Below, piece by piece: positions 6,206 through 9,120 of a stretch of DNA of 9,120 nt. The notes under the pieces were generated by a model. The model ran no database searches. It had not been told where the DNA came from and worked only from the letters and a program-made list of their open reading frames with translations. This DNA is from an uncultured Methanobrevibacter sp. GTDB taxonomy: Archaea; Methanobacteriota; Methanobacteria; Methanobacteriales; Methanobacteriaceae. A program made the position numbers and the translations under genes. The stretch is from assembly GCA_902783085.1 (NCBI GenBank), contig CACZPT010000150.1, forward strand, positions 1-9,120. Direction: 5' to 3'. Position 1 is the stretch's first letter; each line of letters starts with the position of its first letter.

Positions 6206-6697
6206 TTAAACTGCCGGAACACCAGTTAAAACCAATACAATATGTGCTACGATTGCTGCACCATAATATGTTGCCGCAATAACTAGAATGGTAATGACAA
6301 TAGCTTTCCAACCTAAAGCTTTAAATTCATCCCAACTTTTACCCATACCAATACCAACATAAGCTAAAAATACAGTAACGATTGATAAAAGCTCAATTTT
6401 AGACACATAATATAAAACAAAATCGGATGTAGGCATTCCTGGAAGTGCTATAATAATACCCATCACACTAATATAAAGAATAGAAGAAACATTTAATGGA
6501 ATATACCTTTCCATCCAAACACCTAAAAGAGTAATAAGAGATAAAATACCCATACCAACCAGAGAATCCGTCATTGGATGTTTATAACCTAAAAAATTAC
6601 CGATAACCGTAATTATTGAAAAAATAATTAGTAATAAAATCCAATTAAAAATACCATGAACAGAAACATTTTCGGACCCGTCAATTAAATCAGACAT
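6206..6697 (-). CDS. Small integral membrane protein, partner of the DUF3100 protein (putative transporter subunit)
   Basis: This 163-residue protein has about five membrane segments, at 16-36, 43-61, 68-86, 101-119 and 129-156. A polar loop KSWDEFKALGW (120-130) sits between the last two. The organisation resembles half of a secondary transporter of the LysO (DUF340) or organic-anion symporter type, but I cannot name the family with certainty. A reading frame is open upstream to a TTG at 6724, which would overlap the DUF3100 gene. I chose the ATG at 6697 because AAGGAGG at 6713-6707 is a strong ribosome-binding site nine bases before it and abuts another ATG at 6706. The DUF3100 stop lies one base upstream, so the two membrane proteins are coupled and probably form one complex. 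Confidence 0.78.
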   Translation of the reverse strand: MSDLIDGSENVSVHGIFNWILLLIIFSIITVIGNFLGYKHPMTDSLVGMGILSLITLLGVWMERYIPLNVSSILYISVMGIIIALPGMPTSDFVLYYVSKIELLSIVTVFLAYVGIGMGKSWDEFKALGWKAIVITILVIAATYYGAAIVAHIVLVLTGVPAV

Positions 6698-6698
6698 T

Positions 6699-7607
6699 CT
6701 ATTCATCCTCCTTTTGTGCCACAACTGAATCTTTTCCTATTTTAGGCTCTAACCAATTGTATACTCTTTCAATTATTGGAATTGCAATAAATATCACTAT
6801 ATAAATACCAACACAGAATGAAAGTAAATTACTAAATCCAGCAAATGCTTCAATTTGAGTTTCCAAACCCGGAAAAGCCGCAAGGGTCGGACCAATAGCT
6901 GCAGCATTCATACTTGCACTACCTACACCACTAGCCATTGCAAATGCATAAGGATGTAGAGGTAAAAATGATAATGATAAAGTAACAAGAAAACTAATGA
7001 AAATAGTACCAATCACAGTACCTACAATAAATATTGCAAATACCCCACGTGATTCTGGGGAATTAAAACCATATTTATCAACAATAACTGCAACATCCGG
7101 TTCCCTACCAATAGAATTAGTCATACCAATTGATTCTCTTTTAAATCCAAAAAGAAGAGCAATAGGAAGAACCAAAATTGTTGCTAAGTGACCTAATTCC
7201 TGTAATATTAATGCAGGACCCATTTCAAAAATCAAACCAATAGATTGACCACTGGAAACTGCCAATTTAGCTATTAAAACACCAATGAAAAGCATCATAG
7301 CTCCTTCAGCAATACGGGCCTGTTTTCTTTGAATCCATTTAATAGGTTTAATTAAATAAAAAGCAAGACCAAAAACAATAGTATAAATTAAAGGCATTAT
7401 TGTGATGGCAACATCTTTAGTTATGGGAATTTCAATAGTGCCTATTAATTCAGCAATAACAACTAAAATAAGTACAGTTCCATGTAAACGATAATCTCTC
7501 CAAGGATTTTTTTTTAAAATACGTTTATCTGTTTTTTCACGATAAATATGCTCAACACTAGTTGTTTTGCGTTCCTTATCTGGAATAGTAATCCTCTCCA
7601 TTCCCAT
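6699..7607 (-). CDS. DUF3100-family multi-pass membrane protein (putative transporter)
   Basis: This 302-residue protein starts with a basic, soluble region of about 40 residues, followed by roughly seven to nine membrane segments (about 43-61, 66-88, 101-117, 133-154, 187-209, 219-240, 257-279). It ends in a charged tail. Two polar motifs stand out: GREPDVAVIVDKYGFNSPES (167-186), in a loop, and ASGVGSASMNAAAIGP (225-240), a small-residue-rich segment of the sort that binds substrate in elevator-type carriers. I recognise it as DUF3100, whose function is not established to my knowledge. It is the first gene of the cluster and is directly followed by a second membrane protein and the carboxylate enzymes, so uptake or export of an organic acid is the best guess. 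The start may be the ATG at 7607 or 7601; neither has a clear ribosome-binding site. Confidence 0.78.
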   Translation of the reverse strand: MGMERITIPDKERKTTSVEHIYREKTDKRILKKNPWRDYRLHGTVLILVVIAELIGTIEIPITKDVAITIMPLIYTIVFGLAFYLIKPIKWIQRKQARIAEGAMMLFIGVLIAKLAVSSGQSIGLIFEMGPALILQELGHLATILVLPIALLFGFKRESIGMTNSIGREPDVAVIVDKYGFNSPESRGVFAIFIVGTVIGTIFISFLVTLSLSFLPLHPYAFAMASGVGSASMNAAAIGPTLAAFPGLETQIEAFAGFSNLLSFCVGIYIVIFIAIPIIERVYNWLEPKIGKDSVVAQKEDE

Positions 7608-7666
7608 TTATAAATTCATCATATTATGAAAAATATGACTTATAATATTAATTTCTTTAAACATAT

Positions 7667-7674
7667 TATATAAA
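7667..7674 (-). promoter_or_regulatory. TATA box for the transporter/carboxylate cluster
   Basis: The minus strand reads TTTATATA, a near-ideal archaeal TATA box, within AATTTATATAATATG. It predicts initiation near 7645 and a leader of roughly 38 bases before the ATG at 7607. The surrounding 7608-7750 gap is AT-rich and also holds short T runs (7698-7694) that may end the upstream tiaS message. I see no clear operator or stable hairpin there. Confidence 0.55.
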
Positions 7675-7750
7675 TTAATATCATTTTAATTTGAAAAATT
7701 CACTAAAGAGGAACTATAACAATTACATGAATTCACAAAATAAGAACAGA

Positions 7751-9019
7751 TTATTGGAAATTCATTCTGCAAATAGGTTTTGATAAATGCCTGCGAGCAC
7801 TAACTGGAGTTTCATAAAAACCCCCACTTTCCAAAAGTCTATTTATCACCACTGGAACTTTTTTATCACTTTTAATTCTATTTCCGCACTTTTTACACTT
7901 AAAACCTTTGTTTTTACCTGCAGAAGTCATTCTTTTCCCACATTTACATATCGGATTTTTATATTCCACATCATTTAACTTAATAACTTGAAATTTTTCA
8001 ATGTTAAATGTCATGTGTTCACCAATACCACCATATAATCTGATTACATCCCCTTTACGCAAATATGAAACCGTTTTTCTAAAACTTTTTGTTGGTTCAT
8101 ATGCGCCACATTCAATTTCACCACTATCATCAAAAATAGAAAAAAACATATGGCCCCCACCAATAACATGAGGTGTGTCTTTAACAGTTGCTGTTATTTC
8201 ATAACATCCAAATTGCTCCATAGACACTATATTTGCAGCTTTTCGAATATGCACATCCGTGTGCTGATTAGTTTTAAAAATACAATAATCTTCAATTGGT
8301 TCGGATACTTCAACTATTTTAAATGCATCTTCTAAACTCTCGACAGTATTGGATCTGATTCCATACAAAACAGGACATGGTGTTTTAGGCTCAATTGCAC
8401 AATATCTCTCAGTGTAATCAATATTTTCAAATGTATCTGGAAACGTTTCTTTATCCATTTTGATAACAGAATTATAATCGATTTGACGTTTTGTTCCATA
8501 GTTTTTAGAAGTTCTATAAACAAGCAATTCATAAGTAAAATCATTCAAAGGTAAACTTATTGCAGCAATAGAACCTATAATTCCCCTCCCTTTTTTAAAC
8601 TTATGAATTTCACAACCAACGGATTTTCCAAATTCTTCCGCATATTTAATGGTTATAAAAGAATAAATTGCCTTAAATGCATAATCAACCATATCTTGAG
8701 TAATTTCTCCATCATAAAAAACCACCCCAGGATTTGTATTATCACAATCAAACATGGAAAGCTTTTCAACTTCATTTAAAACAATTTTTTTAGCTAAATC
8801 AACTTTATCATCATTGATGATTTTAAAAGAAACACCACCATTACCTCTTGTTTTAAATCGGGCAAAAGGATTTAATCTGATTAACCTAGGATATCCAACA
8901 ATAGAAATGCCATTTTCTTTTAATTTATTAATAATATGTGATGCCAAATATGTTGTGCACATACCCTCTGGAGAATCAGTATCATCAATTCCAATATGAA
9001 AATAATTAATAATAATCAC
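7751..9019 (-). CDS. tiaS: tRNA(Ile2) 2-agmatinylcytidine synthetase TiaS
   Basis: TiaS uses ATP and agmatine to convert cytidine 34 of the archaeal tRNA(Ile2) CAU anticodon into agmatidine, letting it read AUA as isoleucine. The 422 residues match the family length and domain order. The N-terminal catalytic domain has HIGIDDTDSPEGMCTTYLA (8-26), RLIRLNPFARFKTRGNGG (45-62) and KKGRGIIGSIAAI (142-154). An OB fold follows (about 272-347), then a zinc ribbon with Cys358, Cys360, Cys375 and Cys378, and a C-terminal tail. The start shown is GTG at 9019, the only canonical codon just before the conserved IGIDDTDS. It sits inside AAGGTGAT, which itself looks like the ribosome-binding site, so the true start may differ by a few codons. 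It is a separate unit from the downstream cluster. Confidence 0.93.
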   Translation of the reverse strand: MIIINYFHIGIDDTDSPEGMCTTYLASHIINKLKENGISIVGYPRLIRLNPFARFKTRGNGGVSFKIINDDKVDLAKKIVLNEVEKLSMFDCDNTNPGVVFYDGEITQDMVDYAFKAIYSFITIKYAEEFGKSVGCEIHKFKKGRGIIGSIAAISLPLNDFTYELLVYRTSKNYGTKRQIDYNSVIKMDKETFPDTFENIDYTERYCAIEPKTPCPVLYGIRSNTVESLEDAFKIVEVSEPIEDYCIFKTNQHTDVHIRKAANIVSMEQFGCYEITATVKDTPHVIGGGHMFFSIFDDSGEIECGAYEPTKSFRKTVSYLRKGDVIRLYGGIGEHMTFNIEKFQVIKLNDVEYKNPICKCGKRMTSAGKNKGFKCKKCGNRIKSDKKVPVVINRLLESGGFYETPVSARRHLSKPICRMNFQ

Positions 9020-9081
9020 CTTACAATAGTATAGGGTTTGTCCGTTAATTAATTTTTTGATTTTTTGATTTAATATTATTT

Positions 9082-9092
9082 GTATTATATTT
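9082..9092 (-). promoter_or_regulatory. Probable TATA box of tiaS
   Basis: The minus strand reads AAATATAATAC. Its centre at about 9087 predicts initiation around 9061 and a leader of about 40 bases before the tiaS start. The leader begins with a tandem ATC/A-rich stretch, since TTTTTTGA is repeated twice on the plus strand at 9053-9068. The region 9020-9120 contains no gene that I can support. Confidence 0.4.
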
Positions 9093-9120
9093 AATTTTAA
9101 AACTACATATTGTGATGAAT

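Noticed and set aside
6698..6724. Upstream TTG start for the small transporter subunit, giving a longer protein overlapping the DUF3100 gene.
   Set aside because: The added residues (WHKRRMNR) come from the ribosome-binding site region, and AAGGAGG is correctly placed only for the ATG at 6697.
6997..7191. Plus-strand open frame of 64 codons inside the DUF3100 gene.
   Set aside because: Antisense shadow with no ribosome-binding site or recognisable protein; the minus-strand frame is a clear membrane protein.
7689..7737. Short AATTT/AAATT hairpin and repeated AATTCAC words in the gap between tiaS and the transporter gene as an operator.
   Set aside because: Stem of only five A-T pairs, and repeats of about seven bases, are expected by chance at this base composition.
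8332..8999. Several open frames on either strand within tiaS (for example 8332-8544 minus and 8754-8999 plus).
   Set aside because: All overlap the well-supported tiaS domains in other frames and show no coding features of their own.
9053..9068. Tandem TTTTTTGA octamer (two copies) upstream of tiaS as a possible operator or repeat element.
   Set aside because: Only two copies in very AT-rich sequence, with no further spacing or symmetry; most likely simple-sequence slippage.
9083..9120. Possible leaderless plus-strand gene starting with ATG at 9115, divergent from tiaS, with TATTATAT about 28 bases upstream.
   Set aside because: Only two codons lie inside the window, so a reading frame cannot be tested.

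Overview
The window looks like chromosomal DNA of a low-GC methanogenic archaeon, most likely Methanobrevibacter or a close relative in Methanobacteriaceae. Two archaeal marker genes support this: the start of an A-type ATP synthase operon (ahaH then ahaI) and tiaS, the archaeal tRNA(Ile2) agmatidine synthase. Promoters read as AT-rich archaeal TATA boxes, oligo-T tracts look like archaeal terminators, and several ribosome-binding sites are variants of GGAGGTGAT. No tRNA, rRNA, CRISPR array or insertion sequence was seen. No gene-free stretch exceeds 300 bases.

Layout, left to right (nearly everything is on the minus strand). Positions 1-425 hold the promoter, ahaH and the first codons of ahaI, reading off the left edge. 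Positions 430-552 are A-rich on the plus strand and hold oligo-T terminators for a four-helix membrane protein (553-903). A small acidic protein of unknown function (947-1291, plus strand) diverges from it across two interleaved promoters. It converges, with a one-base gap, on a tight minus-strand series.

That series, 1293-7607, is the interesting part. In transcription order it encodes a two-gene membrane transporter candidate (DUF3100 family plus a 5-helix partner), an MmgE/PrpD-family dehydratase, a TIM-barrel-like protein usually labelled U32 peptidase, a class I fumarase/tartrate dehydratase alpha-subunit homologue, a short citrate synthase/citryl-CoA lyase-like protein, a nitroreductase and a small membrane protein. 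Gaps are -8 to +4 bases at most junctions. Longer gaps of 68 and 41 bases carry a terminator-like T tract and an internal TATA box. Together the genes suggest uptake and carbon-carbon chemistry of a di- or tricarboxylic acid, analogous to a methylcitrate-type route but without the usual lyase. The substrate cannot be read from the sequence.

TiaS (7751-9019) lies upstream as a separate unit. It modifies cytidine 34 of tRNA(Ile2) with agmatine so that AUA is read as isoleucine. Its start codon is ambiguous because the only canonical candidate lies inside the apparent ribosome-binding site.
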